A stretch of 64,000 nt of DNA from CAWHHZ01 sp963829355 (lineage in GTDB: Bacteria > Acidobacteriota > Thermoanaerobaculia > Gp7-AA8 > JAHWKK01). Location of the stretch: the NCBI GenBank assembly GCA_963829355.1, contig CAWHHZ010000013.1, positions 391,585 to 455,584 on the forward strand. Reading direction: 5' to 3'. Position 1 is the first letter of the stretch, and each line of letters begins with the position of its first letter. Below the pieces are notes generated by a model that had not been told where the DNA came from, ran no database searches, and saw nothing but the letters and a program-made list of their open reading frames with translations. The position numbers were made by a program, and so were the translations under genes. Below, piece after piece: positions 25,364-33,487 of this stretch.

Positions 25364-26536
25364 CTAGACCCGGCGGCGGGTCTTACGGGAGCTCGTGCTG
25401 ATTTCTTTCCACTCGCGGATGCCCGGAACGGTGCAACGTTCCATCTCGTCGCCGATCGTTTTCTCCACGTCCTGAATCAGTCGGAAGTCCTGCCACGTGG
25501 CGATCGTCGATACAGATCCGCCCTTATCGCCGCGGGCAGTTCTCCCGGCGCGGTGGACGTAGTCCTCGACAGTATTCGGGGGATCGAAATTCACAACGTG
25601 ATCGATGATCGGAATGTCGATTCCGCGTCCCGCAATGTCAGTGGCGACGAGGATCCGACGGGAACCGCTGCGGAAGCTTTCGAGGGCGTCGGTTCTGCCC
25701 CCCTGGCTGCGATCCGAGTGGATGCGGGCTACGTCCATCCCCTTCTGTTTGAGGACGTGGTAGAGCCATTCGGCGTCCACCTTCCGACGGGTGAAGACGA
25801 TCGTACTTCCATCTTCCTCTTCGAGAACCTGAAGCAGGCACTCCCGCTTGTCCGGAGGATAGACGAGATAGAGATTGTGGTTGATGCCGGCGGCGGTGTG
25901 ACCTTCCGGTCTCAGATCGACGAGCTGTGGTTCCTTGAGGAGCGTGTGCGCGAGGACCTTGATCTCACCCGACATCGTCGCCGAGAACATCATCGTCTGG
26001 CGGTGGGTCGGGAGGCGTCGCACGATCTGGCGGACCTGGGGAAGAAACCCGAGGTCGAGCATGTGATCGGCTTCGTCGAGCACGAGGAATCGAACGGATG
26101 AAGGATCGAAGGTGCCGCGATCGAGATGGTCGAGCAGGCGCCCCGGTGTGGCGATGATGATCTGCGCTCCGTGGCTGAGCTTGCTCTGCTGCGGTCCGAA
26201 CTTCACACCGCCGATCGTCGAGACCACCTTCAGGTTCCGCGCGCTCGCCAGCGACTCGAAAACCACCTCGGTCTGCAGCGCGACCTCTCGAGTGGGTGAG
26301 AGAACGATCGCCTGTACCTCGCGGTTGTGCGTCGTCTTCTCGATCAGCGGGATGCCGAAGGCGGCGGTTTTGCCGGAGCCGGTCTCTGCCAGCCCGATGA
26401 CGTCGCCGCCTTCCATGGCGATCGGGATGACGCCCGCCTGAATTGGCCGGGGTGTCATCCAGCCGAGAGATTTGATGGTTTCGAGGGTTTCGTCGCGGAG
26501 GCCGAGATCGGCAAAGGATTTCAAATTTTCTGTCAT
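25364..26536 (-). CDS. DEAD-box ATP-dependent RNA helicase
   Basis: All helicase motifs are visible: TPRPIQAGVIPIAM (Q motif), AETGSGKTAAF (Walker A), PTREVA, TPGRLLDHL, DEAD in LVLDEADHMLDLGF, FSATM, and in the second domain IVFTRR, VATDIAGRGIDI and HRAGRTARGD. The protein has almost no tail beyond the two RecA domains, like short RhlE-type helicases. It unwinds RNA duplexes in ribosome assembly or RNA turnover. I start at MTENLKSF (26536), since the upstream frame lies in intergenic repeat DNA. Confidence 0.92.
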   Translation of the reverse strand: MTENLKSFADLGLRDETLETIKSLGWMTPRPIQAGVIPIAMEGGDVIGLAETGSGKTAAFGIPLIEKTTHNREVQAIVLSPTREVALQTEVVFESLASARNLKVVSTIGGVKFGPQQSKLSHGAQIIIATPGRLLDHLDRGTFDPSSVRFLVLDEADHMLDLGFLPQVRQIVRRLPTHRQTMMFSATMSGEIKVLAHTLLKEPQLVDLRPEGHTAAGINHNLYLVYPPDKRECLLQVLEEEDGSTIVFTRRKVDAEWLYHVLKQKGMDVARIHSDRSQGGRTDALESFRSGSRRILVATDIAGRGIDIPIIDHVVNFDPPNTVEDYVHRAGRTARGDKGGSVSTIATWQDFRLIQDVEKTIGDEMERCTVPGIREWKEISTSSRKTRRRV

Positions 26537-26683
26537 TCGTCTGTTTGGGCGCAGCAAGCGCTGGATCTGGGAACGTGGCTCGATACATGTGTCATTCCGT
26601 ACCCCGTCGGCGCCCGCTCGCACCGAGTCGCCACGGAGCTCGCTCTTCAACCAATGACACCACGTCCAAATCTCTCAAAACAC

Positions 26684-26824
26684 CGTGCTGTCATTCCGAA
26701 GCGAAGCGAGGAATCTGGGCGGCGGGACCGACCGGGCCAGCTTCCGCCACCCAGAGGCCTCAGTCGCGATGAGGCCGCTCCTTCCCTTCGTCGCTTCGCT
26801 CCTCAGGGCAGGCGGCGTGACATG
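26684..26824. repeat. dispersed ATTCCGAAGCG repeat, copy 4
   Basis: It begins GTCATTCCGAAGCGAAGCG, passes through GGCCTCAGTCGCGATGAGGC and ends CTCCTCAGGGCAGGCGGCGT. It is the inverted partner of copy 2. It fills most of the gene-free stretch between the helicase start and csoR. Confidence 0.6.
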
Positions 26825-26919
26825 GACGAGAGTCATTTCACTCCGCTGGTGCGGGCGAAGCGGCGCCATTCCAAAACTCAGGTTGACAACCTCGCGCTCG
26901 CGCTGGCGTGGAATAAAGG

Positions 26920-26939
26920 ATACCCCCCTATGGTATAAC
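26920..26939 (+). promoter_or_regulatory. probable CsoR operator and -10 element before csoR
   Basis: ATACCCCCCTATGGTAT (26920-26936) has ATACC/GGTAT inverted halves and the C-rich core of copper-repressor operators. It overlaps TATAAC (26934-26939), a good -10 element only seven bases before the ATG of csoR, so the transcript may be leaderless. No ribosome-binding site is present. A TTGACA at 26883 is too far upstream to be its -35. Confidence 0.5.
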
Positions 26940-26946
26940 GTCTCGT

Positions 26947-27255
26947 ATGAGCCACGAATCGTGCAGCCACAGCAAAAGCCTCGATGACTCTGAGAAGCAG
27001 AAACTGCAGACCCGTTTGCGACGGATCGAGGGGCAGATTCGCGGGTTGCAGCGGATGATCGAGGATGACCGTTACTGCCCCGATATTCTCACGCAGGTAT
27101 CCTCGGTCTCCGAGTCGCTGCGCGGTACCGCGCAGATCCTGCTGCGGAGTCATCTCCACCATTGCGTCACTGACGCCGTCATGTCCGGTGAGTCAGCGCG
27201 CGCCGAAACCGTTTACGATGAGCTTGCGGACCTGTTCCGGAAGTTCGCGAGATGA
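26947..27255 (+). CDS. csoR: copper-sensing repressor CsoR (DUF156 family)
   Basis: The small all-helical protein (102 residues) has the DUF156 core LRRIEGQIRGLQRMIEDDRY. Its metal site is readable: Cys in RYCPDIL, then His and Cys in LLRSHLHHCVTDAV, which is the CHC set of Cu(I)-sensing CsoR. It represses its own operon until Cu(I) binds. The overlap with the downstream P-type ATPase frame and the palindrome just upstream fit autoregulation of copper export. An N-terminal HESCSHS adds possible extra metal ligands. Confidence 0.9.
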   Translation: MSHESCSHSKSLDDSEKQKLQTRLRRIEGQIRGLQRMIEDDRYCPDILTQVSSVSESLRGTAQILLRSHLHHCVTDAVMSGESARAETVYDELADLFRKFAR

Positions 27256-27266
27256 GGAAATCAGAT

Positions 27267-30029
27267 ATGGATCATTCACCCTCCAACCGTCAATCCTCCT
27301 CCGCTCACATCGATCCCGTATGCGGGATGAAAGTCGATCCAGCACATGCCGCTGGCTCGAGCGATTACAACGGCGAGACGATTTACTTCTGCAATCCCGG
27401 CTGCAAGAAGAAGTTCGATGCGTCCCCGGAGTCGTTCATGAAGAGCGTCTCCGATAAGAAGGAACACATCGACCCGGTCTGCGGCATGACGGTCGATCCG
27501 GCACATGCCGCTGGTTCGAGCGATTACAACGGCGAGACGATTTACTTCTGCAATCCCGGCTGCAAGAAGAAGTTCGACGCGTCTCCGGAGTCGTTCATGG
27601 AGGGCGCCTCCGATAAAAAGGAACACATCGATCCCGTCTGCGGCATGACGGTCGATCCGGCGCACGCCGCCGGTTCGAGCGATCACAACGGCGAGACGAT
27701 TTACTTCTGCAATCCCGGTTGCAAGAAGAAGTTCGATGCGGATCCGGCCGGCTATCTCTCCGGAGCTCCACGTAAACAGGAGGTCGCTGTTCCGGGTGCA
27801 AAATACGTTTGCCCGATGGATCCGGAGGTCGTCGAGTCGAAGCCGGGACCGTGCCGGAAATGCGGAATGGCGCTCGAGCCGGATCAGCCTCAACCGCTCG
27901 GCAAGAAGACCGAGTGGACCTGCCCGATGCATCCCGAGGTGGTTCAGGACGGTCCGGGGAACTGCCCGATATGCGGAATGGCTCTGGAGCCGAGGACGGT
28001 GACACTCGAAGAAGAGGAGAACCCCGAGCTGACCGACATGCGACGCAGGTTCTGGGTGAGCGCGGTATTCACCCTGCCGCTCGTCGTGCTCGTCATGGGT
28101 CGTCACATCCCCGGCCTCGATCCGGTCGCGCGGTTGATGGCGACACCGTGGGGACCGTGGATCGAGCTGATCCTGGCGACGCCGGTGGTGCTGTGGGGCG
28201 GACTGCCTTTCTTTCAGCGTGCCTGGTCGTCGGTGAAGAACCGAAGCCTCAACATGTTCACCCTGATCGGGCTCGGCACAGGCGTGGCCTTTTTGTACAG
28301 CCTAGTCGCCACGTTGTTCCCGTTTCTCTTTCCGGAGCAGTTCCGGGGAGAGCACGGCCAGGTTGGTGTGTACTACGAGGCAGCGGCGGTGATCGTGACG
28401 CTGGTACTCCTGGGCCAGGTCCTGGAGCTCCGGGCGAGGAGCCAGACGGGAGCCGCGATCCGCACGCTCCTCGGTCTGACTCCAGACACGGCACGACGCA
28501 TCTCCGAGGGCGGTGAGGAGAAGGATGTCCCTCTCGACATGATCGAGACGGGGGACAAGCTGCGCATCCGGCCGGGTGAGAAAGTGCCGGTCGACGGCAG
28601 GATTGAGAAAGGCAAGAGCAACGTCGATGAGGCGATGGTGACCGGCGAGCCGCTTCCGGTCGAGAAGGCAGCTGGCGACCGTGTCGTGGCCGGGACGGTC
28701 AACGGTAACGGAAGTCTCGTGATCATCGCGGAGAAGGTCGGTAGCGAAACGCTCGTCGCCCGGATCGTTCAGATGGTTGCCGAGGCCCAGCGCAGCCGCG
28801 CACCGATCCAGAGACTCGCAGACGTGGTGGCCGGCTGGTTCGTGCCGGTCGTCGTTCTGGTTGCCGTCACGGCATTCGTCGTCTGGATGATCTATGGGCC
28901 GGAACCTTCATTTGTCTTCGCGCTGATCTCGGCTGTCTCAGTGTTGATCATTGCCTGTCCCTGCGCGCTCGGTCTCGCAACGCCGATCTCGATCATGGTC
29001 GCGAGTGGCAGGGGTGCCTCGTCCGGCGTCCTGTTTCGCAATGCTGAAGCGATCGAAACGTTCAGGAGCGTGGACACCCTCGTGGTCGATAAGACCGGCA
29101 CTCTGACTCTCGGAAAGCCGAAACTCTCGTCAGTCCTCGGCCTTGGCGACTTCGATCAGAACGAGGTGCTCGGCATCGCGGCAGCTCTCGAAAGGGCTAG
29201 TGAGCATCCTCTGGCGGCCGCAATCGTGGAGGGAGCCGAATCGCGGGGAGTGACGATTCCGGAAGCCGACTCATTCGACTCGATCACCGGTATGGGCGTC
29301 GTGGGCAAGGTCGCAGGGCGCGACGTCGCTCTCGGAAATACAAGACTCTTCGAGAGGGAGAAGATCGACGTCTCCCGCCTCGTCGCGAAGGCCGAGTCGC
29401 TGCGGGCTGACGGACAGACGGTCGTCCTCGTGGCGATCGATCGTGAGGCGGCGGGCATTCTCTCGGTCAAGGATCCGATCAAGGAGACCACGGCGGAAGC
29501 GGTGCGCCGACTCCAGGAAGAGGGGCTCGAGATCGTCATGCTGACCGGAGACAACGCCACGACGGCGGCTTCGGTTGCGAAGAAACTCGGAATCGATCGA
29601 TTCGAGGCAGACGTCATGCCGGATCAGAAGAAGAGTGTCATCGAGTCGCTGCAGAAAGAGGGTCGCAAGGTCGCGATGGCGGGCGACGGAATCAACGACG
29701 CTCCCGCTCTGGCGCAGGCAACCGTCGGAATCGCGATGGGTACCGGGACTGACGTCGCGATGGAAAGCGCTGGCGTCACCTTGATCAAGGGAGATCTTCT
29801 CGGGATCCTCCGAGCGAGAAGGCTGAGCGAAGCGACGATGAAGAACATCCGTCAGAACCTCTTCTTCGCTTTCATTTACAACGCCATCGGCGTACCGATC
29901 GCCGCCGGCGTTCTCTATCCCGTGTTCGGGCTGCTGCTCAGTCCGATGATTGCTGCCGCGGCGATGAGCTTCAGCTCGGTTTCGGTCATCGGCAACGCAT
30001 TGCGATTGAGGAATACTGATCTCGGCTGA
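27267..30029 (+). CDS. copA: copper-translocating P1B-type ATPase with three YHS and two metal-binding domains
   Basis: The N-terminus holds three nearly identical 53-residue YHS domains (each HIDPVCGM, ETIYFCNPGCKKKF), then two heavy-metal-binding motifs (YVCPMDPEVVESKPGPCRKC and WTCPMHPEVVQDGPGNCPIC). The pump follows with about eight membrane segments, the CPC ion motif in IACPCALGLATP, the TGEPLPVEK actuator loop, Asp608 in DKTGTLTLGKP for phosphorylation, EHPLAAAI and AGDGINDAPALA. It should export Cu(I) using ATP. I prefer ATG 27267, which has GAGGAAA six bases upstream, over ATG 27252, which overlaps the csoR stop. The tandem YHS triplication is unusual and recent at DNA level. Confidence 0.92.
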   Translation: MDHSPSNRQSSSAHIDPVCGMKVDPAHAAGSSDYNGETIYFCNPGCKKKFDASPESFMKSVSDKKEHIDPVCGMTVDPAHAAGSSDYNGETIYFCNPGCKKKFDASPESFMEGASDKKEHIDPVCGMTVDPAHAAGSSDHNGETIYFCNPGCKKKFDADPAGYLSGAPRKQEVAVPGAKYVCPMDPEVVESKPGPCRKCGMALEPDQPQPLGKKTEWTCPMHPEVVQDGPGNCPICGMALEPRTVTLEEEENPELTDMRRRFWVSAVFTLPLVVLVMGRHIPGLDPVARLMATPWGPWIELILATPVVLWGGLPFFQRAWSSVKNRSLNMFTLIGLGTGVAFLYSLVATLFPFLFPEQFRGEHGQVGVYYEAAAVIVTLVLLGQVLELRARSQTGAAIRTLLGLTPDTARRISEGGEEKDVPLDMIETGDKLRIRPGEKVPVDGRIEKGKSNVDEAMVTGEPLPVEKAAGDRVVAGTVNGNGSLVIIAEKVGSETLVARIVQMVAEAQRSRAPIQRLADVVAGWFVPVVVLVAVTAFVVWMIYGPEPSFVFALISAVSVLIIACPCALGLATPISIMVASGRGASSGVLFRNAEAIETFRSVDTLVVDKTGTLTLGKPKLSSVLGLGDFDQNEVLGIAAALERASEHPLAAAIVEGAESRGVTIPEADSFDSITGMGVVGKVAGRDVALGNTRLFEREKIDVSRLVAKAESLRADGQTVVLVAIDREAAGILSVKDPIKETTAEAVRRLQEEGLEIVMLTGDNATTAASVAKKLGIDRFEADVMPDQKKSVIESLQKEGRKVAMAGDGINDAPALAQATVGIAMGTGTDVAMESAGVTLIKGDLLGILRARRLSEATMKNIRQNLFFAFIYNAIGVPIAAGVLYPVFGLLLSPMIAAAAMSFSSVSVIGNALRLRNTDLG
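27306..27770. repeat. three tandem 159-bp coding repeats (YHS domains) in copA
   Basis: The units begin at 27306, 27465 and 27624, each encoding HIDPVCGM. They share long identical stretches such as GAGACGATTTACTTCTGCAA. Differences are few and mostly synonymous, consistent with recent duplication inside the gene. Confidence 0.85.
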
Positions 30030-30674
30030 GTGCCGGCCTGGATGAGACGCGCCGAAGAGAAATACGATCGACTCGCAGGCGAGTACGATCAGCGCTGGTC
30101 GACCTACATCACCCGCTCGATCGAAGAGACGACAAGGCGGCTCTCGCTCGAACCGGGGATGCGTATTCTGGATGTTGCGTGCGGAACGGGGAAGCTTCTC
30201 GAGACGCTGCATCGCACCACGAGAAGCCTTTCGACGACCGGGATCGATCTGTCCTTCCGGATGATTCGCCGGGCCGCTCACCGTCTCCGCCATCTCCCGG
30301 ACAGGCTGGTACGCGCCGTGGCCGGCGACCTTCCCTTCAGAGCGGGGAGCTTCGATCTCGTCGTTTCCACGAGCTCATTTCACTACTTCCCCAAACCGGA
30401 CCAGGTGTTGGGCGAGATCCGTGAACTGCTCTCCTCTGACGGTGAGCTCGTGATCACCGACTGGTGCTCCGACTACATCGTCTGTCGGATCTGCGACTCG
30501 CTCCTGCGTCTCTTTGGCTCCGGACACCGGCGCGCCTTGCGCCTCGACGAGCTGCGCGCGCTGTTGGAGAGGAACGGATTCGTAATTGAATCAATTGAGC
30601 GCTACAGGTTCGGGCTCTTCTGGGGGATGATGACCGCCCGGGCGACGCGTATCATGCCTGCAAATCGGTCCTGA
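30030..30674 (+). CDS. class I SAM-dependent methyltransferase
   Basis: MRILDVACGTGKLLETLH is motif I, TTGIDLSFRMIRRA the second strand, and GDLPFRAGSFDLVVSTSS motifs II-III of a UbiE/COQ5-like methyltransferase. The N-terminal EEKYDRLAGEYDQRW is typical of small-molecule methyltransferases. It begins with GTG immediately after the copA stop, so it is probably the third gene of the csoR-copA operon. Substrate is unknown. Its 3' end overlaps the convergent tupC gene by 23 bases. Confidence 0.82.
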   Translation: MPAWMRRAEEKYDRLAGEYDQRWSTYITRSIEETTRRLSLEPGMRILDVACGTGKLLETLHRTTRSLSTTGIDLSFRMIRRAAHRLRHLPDRLVRAVAGDLPFRAGSFDLVVSTSSFHYFPKPDQVLGEIRELLSSDGELVITDWCSDYIVCRICDSLLRLFGSGHRRALRLDELRALLERNGFVIESIERYRFGLFWGMMTARATRIMPANRS

Positions 30675-31248
30675 GAGTTCTCCGGAGCTCGATCGCAGTC
30701 ACGGGAACGCGCCAGTCTCTTCTGTCGTGTGTGGCGACCACGATGAGCGGTGCGTGGTCACGCACGCACTGTTCGATCCGTTCGATCCACCGGTCCCTCG
30801 ATTCCCGGTCGAGCGATCCTTCAGGTTCGTCGAGGAGCAGAACGCGCGGTTGTCTCAACATTGCGCGAGCCAGTGCCACTCGCTGGATCTGACCGCGGGA
30901 CAGGAGGGAGACCCGTTGGTCGAGCAGATCCTCGATGCCCATCCTCCGTGCCTCTTCTTCGAGCATCGTACGGTTCTCCGCCAGCGTGAGATTGTGCCGC
31001 ACGGTGCCGCGGAAGAGCCACGGGACGGAATGCATGTACGTCGTCGTCCGGGGATCTGGTTCCGGCTTTATGGTTCCCTGGATCGCCGGAATGAGTCCCG
31101 CGAGAGTCTTCAGAAGTGTCGTCTTTCCGGACCCGTTCGGACCTTCGATCAGATTGAGGCTATCGCTCGAGATCCCTCTCTCCCCGACGACCTGTAGCAC
31201 CCGATCGTCGTATCCGATTGCCAGTCCGCTCCACTCGAGATGGATCAC
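30652..31248 (-). CDS. tupC: tungstate ABC transporter, ATP-binding protein
   Basis: IEGPNGSGKTTLLKTLAGLI is the Walker A motif, LLSRGQIQRVALARAML the signature (SRGQ), VLLLDEPEGSLD Walker B, and VVATHDR the switch histidine. The protein is a short ABC ATPase without extra domains. It follows a permease and a lipoprotein of the tungstate type, so it powers oxyanion import. I choose GTG 31248, which overlaps the permease stop as GTGA; an upstream GTG at 31269 is also in frame. Confidence 0.87.
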   Translation of the reverse strand: MIHLEWSGLAIGYDDRVLQVVGERGISSDSLNLIEGPNGSGKTTLLKTLAGLIPAIQGTIKPEPDPRTTTYMHSVPWLFRGTVRHNLTLAENRTMLEEEARRMGIEDLLDQRVSLLSRGQIQRVALARAMLRQPRVLLLDEPEGSLDRESRDRWIERIEQCVRDHAPLIVVATHDRRDWRVPVTAIELRRTLRTDLQA

Positions 31249-31940
31249 GATTCCATCCTCATCTGCCACAACTGTGCGGCGCCATTGATCGCGAGTGCGA
31301 TCGTGACGAGCACGATCCCGAGAGCGATGGCACGCGCATCGTCGCCCCGGTTGTGCTCGAGAGCGATCACCGTCGTCAGCACGCGCGTCTCCCCGCGGAT
31401 GTTCCCACCCAGGATGATCGCCGCACCAACCTCCGTGAAGACTCTTGCGAATGCCAGCATGAGTGTCGAGGTCAGCGCAGGACCGAGCTCCCGCAGCAGC
31501 AGACCAGAACGACGAAATGGTCCGAGACCGAGCGTGATCGCCGTCTCGCGCGCTTCCGCGGGAAGGCGCCGCAGATCAGTCAGCACGAGGGCCGCGACGA
31601 TCGGAAAGGCGAGCAGGCTCTGCCCGGCGATCATCGCGGCTCTCGTATACAGCACATCCATCCATCCGAGCGGTCCCTCGGCGGAGAGAACGAAATACAG
31701 TGCCAGACCGATCGCGACGGTCGGGATCGCCGTGAGCGTGTGAAGCATCCAGCTTCCGAAACGCGCGATCCTGCGGCGTGAGAAGGCGAGGAGAGACGCG
31801 AGAGGAACCGCCAGCAGAAGAGCGATCAGCAGGGCCGTTACCGAGACGGTGAGCGACGTCATCGTGACCTGCCACACTTCCCGATCTCCGTTCGCGATCA
31901 GGCGGAGTGCATCCATCGCGTCGAGAAAGATGTCGATCAT
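31245..31940 (-). CDS. tupB: tungstate ABC transporter, permease protein
   Basis: The permease has about five or six membrane helices, for example LTVSVTALLIALLLAVPLAS and TLTAIPTVAIGLALYFVL. The coupling loop with EARETAITLGLGPFRRSGLL is the EAA motif that docks on the ATPase. AFARVFTEVGAAIILGGNI matches the TupB family. Its start overlaps the tupA stop by four bases and its end overlaps tupC, so the three are one translational unit. Confidence 0.88.
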   Translation of the reverse strand: MIDIFLDAMDALRLIANGDREVWQVTMTSLTVSVTALLIALLLAVPLASLLAFSRRRIARFGSWMLHTLTAIPTVAIGLALYFVLSAEGPLGWMDVLYTRAAMIAGQSLLAFPIVAALVLTDLRRLPAEARETAITLGLGPFRRSGLLLRELGPALTSTLMLAFARVFTEVGAAIILGGNIRGETRVLTTVIALEHNRGDDARAIALGIVLVTIALAINGAAQLWQMRMES

Positions 31941-32761
31941 CGAGGAGTGGCGTCCGGCCGGTCGTCGGGTGACCCGGCAGGCCAGACGCGGAACACCTTC
32001 TGTCCCGCGATCTGAAACGATCCGATCACGTCCCGGCCCTCGCCGCCCGTTAGCCACTCCGCAAACTGGAGTGCGGCGTCTTCCCGTTGTCCGTCACGCA
32101 CGGTCACGGCGTAGCAGTTGAGAAGCTCCTCATCATCTCCCGCGTAGGCGATCGCAAGGTCGAGAGAGTCCTTCAACTGAAGGAACGTCGGTCGGTCCGT
32201 CAGTGTGTACGCTGACCGCTCGCTCGCAATTCGAAGCGTTGCCGCCATTCCCTGGCCGCTCTCGAGAAGGTGTGGACCGGCCGGTCGTACTCCGGCAGCC
32301 CCCCATAGAGCAAGCTCCCGCGCATGGGTACCGCTGCGGTCCCCCCGCGACACGAACGGCGTGTTGCTGGAGCTGATCAGCACCATGGCCGCCGTGGCCG
32401 ACTCTGCGCTGGTTACGTGAGAACGGTCATCGGGTGGCCCCACGAGGATGAAGTCGCTGCACATGACCTTTCGGTACAGGAGCGGCGGATTCTCCGCGAT
32501 GAACGCTCCCTCTCCCTCCGGGTCGTGGGTGAGCATCAGGTCGGCGTCCCCTCTCCGAACCAGCTCCATCGCCCGGCCGCTCCCTACGGCGAGTGTATGG
32601 AGCTGAGTGCCGGTATTTTGCTGGTATTGGTCCACCAGCACTTCGAGCAGTCCGGAGTTGTCGACGCTGGTCGTGGTCGCGATCCGAAGCGGCCGCTTCT
32701 CCTGACAACCGCTGAGCGTGCTCAGCAGAATGACCGCAAGCAGGCAGATACCTCGTTTCAT
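31937..32761 (-). CDS. tupA: tungstate-binding lipoprotein
   Basis: A lipoprotein signal peptide ends in LSGC with Cys19 as the lipidation site. The start of the mature part, LRIATTTSVDNSGLLEVLVD, and DADLMLTHDPEGEGAFI are the family signature of TupA/WtpA-like tungstate binders. The GRAMELVRRGDADL region lines the oxyanion pocket. The protein captures tungstate, or possibly molybdate, in the periplasm for TupBC. Tungsten or molybdenum enzymes that would need it are not in the window. Confidence 0.88.
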   Translation of the reverse strand: MKRGICLLAVILLSTLSGCQEKRPLRIATTTSVDNSGLLEVLVDQYQQNTGTQLHTLAVGSGRAMELVRRGDADLMLTHDPEGEGAFIAENPPLLYRKVMCSDFILVGPPDDRSHVTSAESATAAMVLISSSNTPFVSRGDRSGTHARELALWGAAGVRPAGPHLLESGQGMAATLRIASERSAYTLTDRPTFLQLKDSLDLAIAYAGDDEELLNCYAVTVRDGQREDAALQFAEWLTGGEGRDVIGSFQIAGQKVFRVWPAGSPDDRPDATPR

Positions 32762-32908
32762 GGTTGCGATAGGCTATCACTCGCGGAGGAGACGATCGCG
32801 GCCTCGAATCGTGTTTTCGGGTGCTCCGGAAATGTCGCGGGCAGTAAGATCCTTCTGCATGACGCACGTCCCCCGACGGCTTCGGGTGAAGCGGAGAAAT
32901 CAATATCG

Positions 32909-33460
32909 ATGGCCAGGAAACCAGATCCAAAGTCAGCAAAAACCGAGCGAAATCTCGTCGGGCCAATACTGGGAGTCGTGGCCGGCATTGCGATCGTCGT
33001 CGCGATCTTCCTGTTCACGGACCGTTCGGCGGAGCAGTCGACCAGTCCTGTGTCTGATCAGATGGCGGCGACGCCTCAGAGTCAGCCAGCTCCCCCCGCA
33101 CCCGAGATGGATCTCTCGCAGGTTCGACGCATTGACGTCGCTGAGGCGAAACGCCTGCTGGACGCGGGAGAAGCGATCACGATCGATGTGCGCGACGTGC
33201 AGAGCTACGTCGCGGGACACATCCCCGGCGCGCTCCAGATCCCGCTTCAGTATGTCGCGGGAGAGGTTCCGTGGTTCCCGAAAGACAAGACGCTCATCAC
33301 GTACTGTACGTGACCGGCCGAAGAGACGAGCGCCCGTGCGGTGCTCTTTCTGCAGCAGGGCGGCCTGAACGACGCGGCGGCACTCGCCGGCGGTCTGGAC
33401 GCATGGCGGGACGCCGGGCACCCGATCGATACCGGCATGCCCGAGCGCGCTGATCAGTAG
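32909..33460 (+). CDS. membrane-anchored rhodanese-like protein, probable selenoprotein (Sec135)
   Basis: After a short N-terminus a membrane helix (VGPILGVVAGIAIVVAIFLF) anchors a rhodanese domain (about residues 75-175) with ITIDVRDVQSYVAGHIPGAL. The active-site loop reads TLITYCT, then TGA at 33311-33313, then PAEETSARAVLFLQQGG, and the same frame runs on to a TAG at 33458-33460 (AGGLDAWRDAGHPI is the usual end). Read as selenocysteine, the loop is C-T-U-P, with Cys133 at the usual catalytic site and Sec135 two residues on. A 7-bp hairpin at 33328-33346 has a 5-base CGUGC loop 21 bases after the TGA, as a bacterial SECIS requires. A plain nonsense mutation is the alternative. ATG 32909 is chosen for the short signal-anchor start. 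Confidence 0.8.
33328..33346 (+). promoter_or_regulatory. putative bacterial SECIS hairpin
   Basis: GAGCGCC pairs with GGTGCTC (one G-U pair) around the loop CGTGC. The loop has G as its second base and begins 21 bases after the in-frame TGA. This matches the known bacterial SECIS rules of a short stem, a small loop with a G in the first two positions, and a distance of about 16-37 bases. Confidence 0.7.
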
Positions 33461-33487
33461 AGCAAGTGTGAAGACGCTCCGCGGCCG

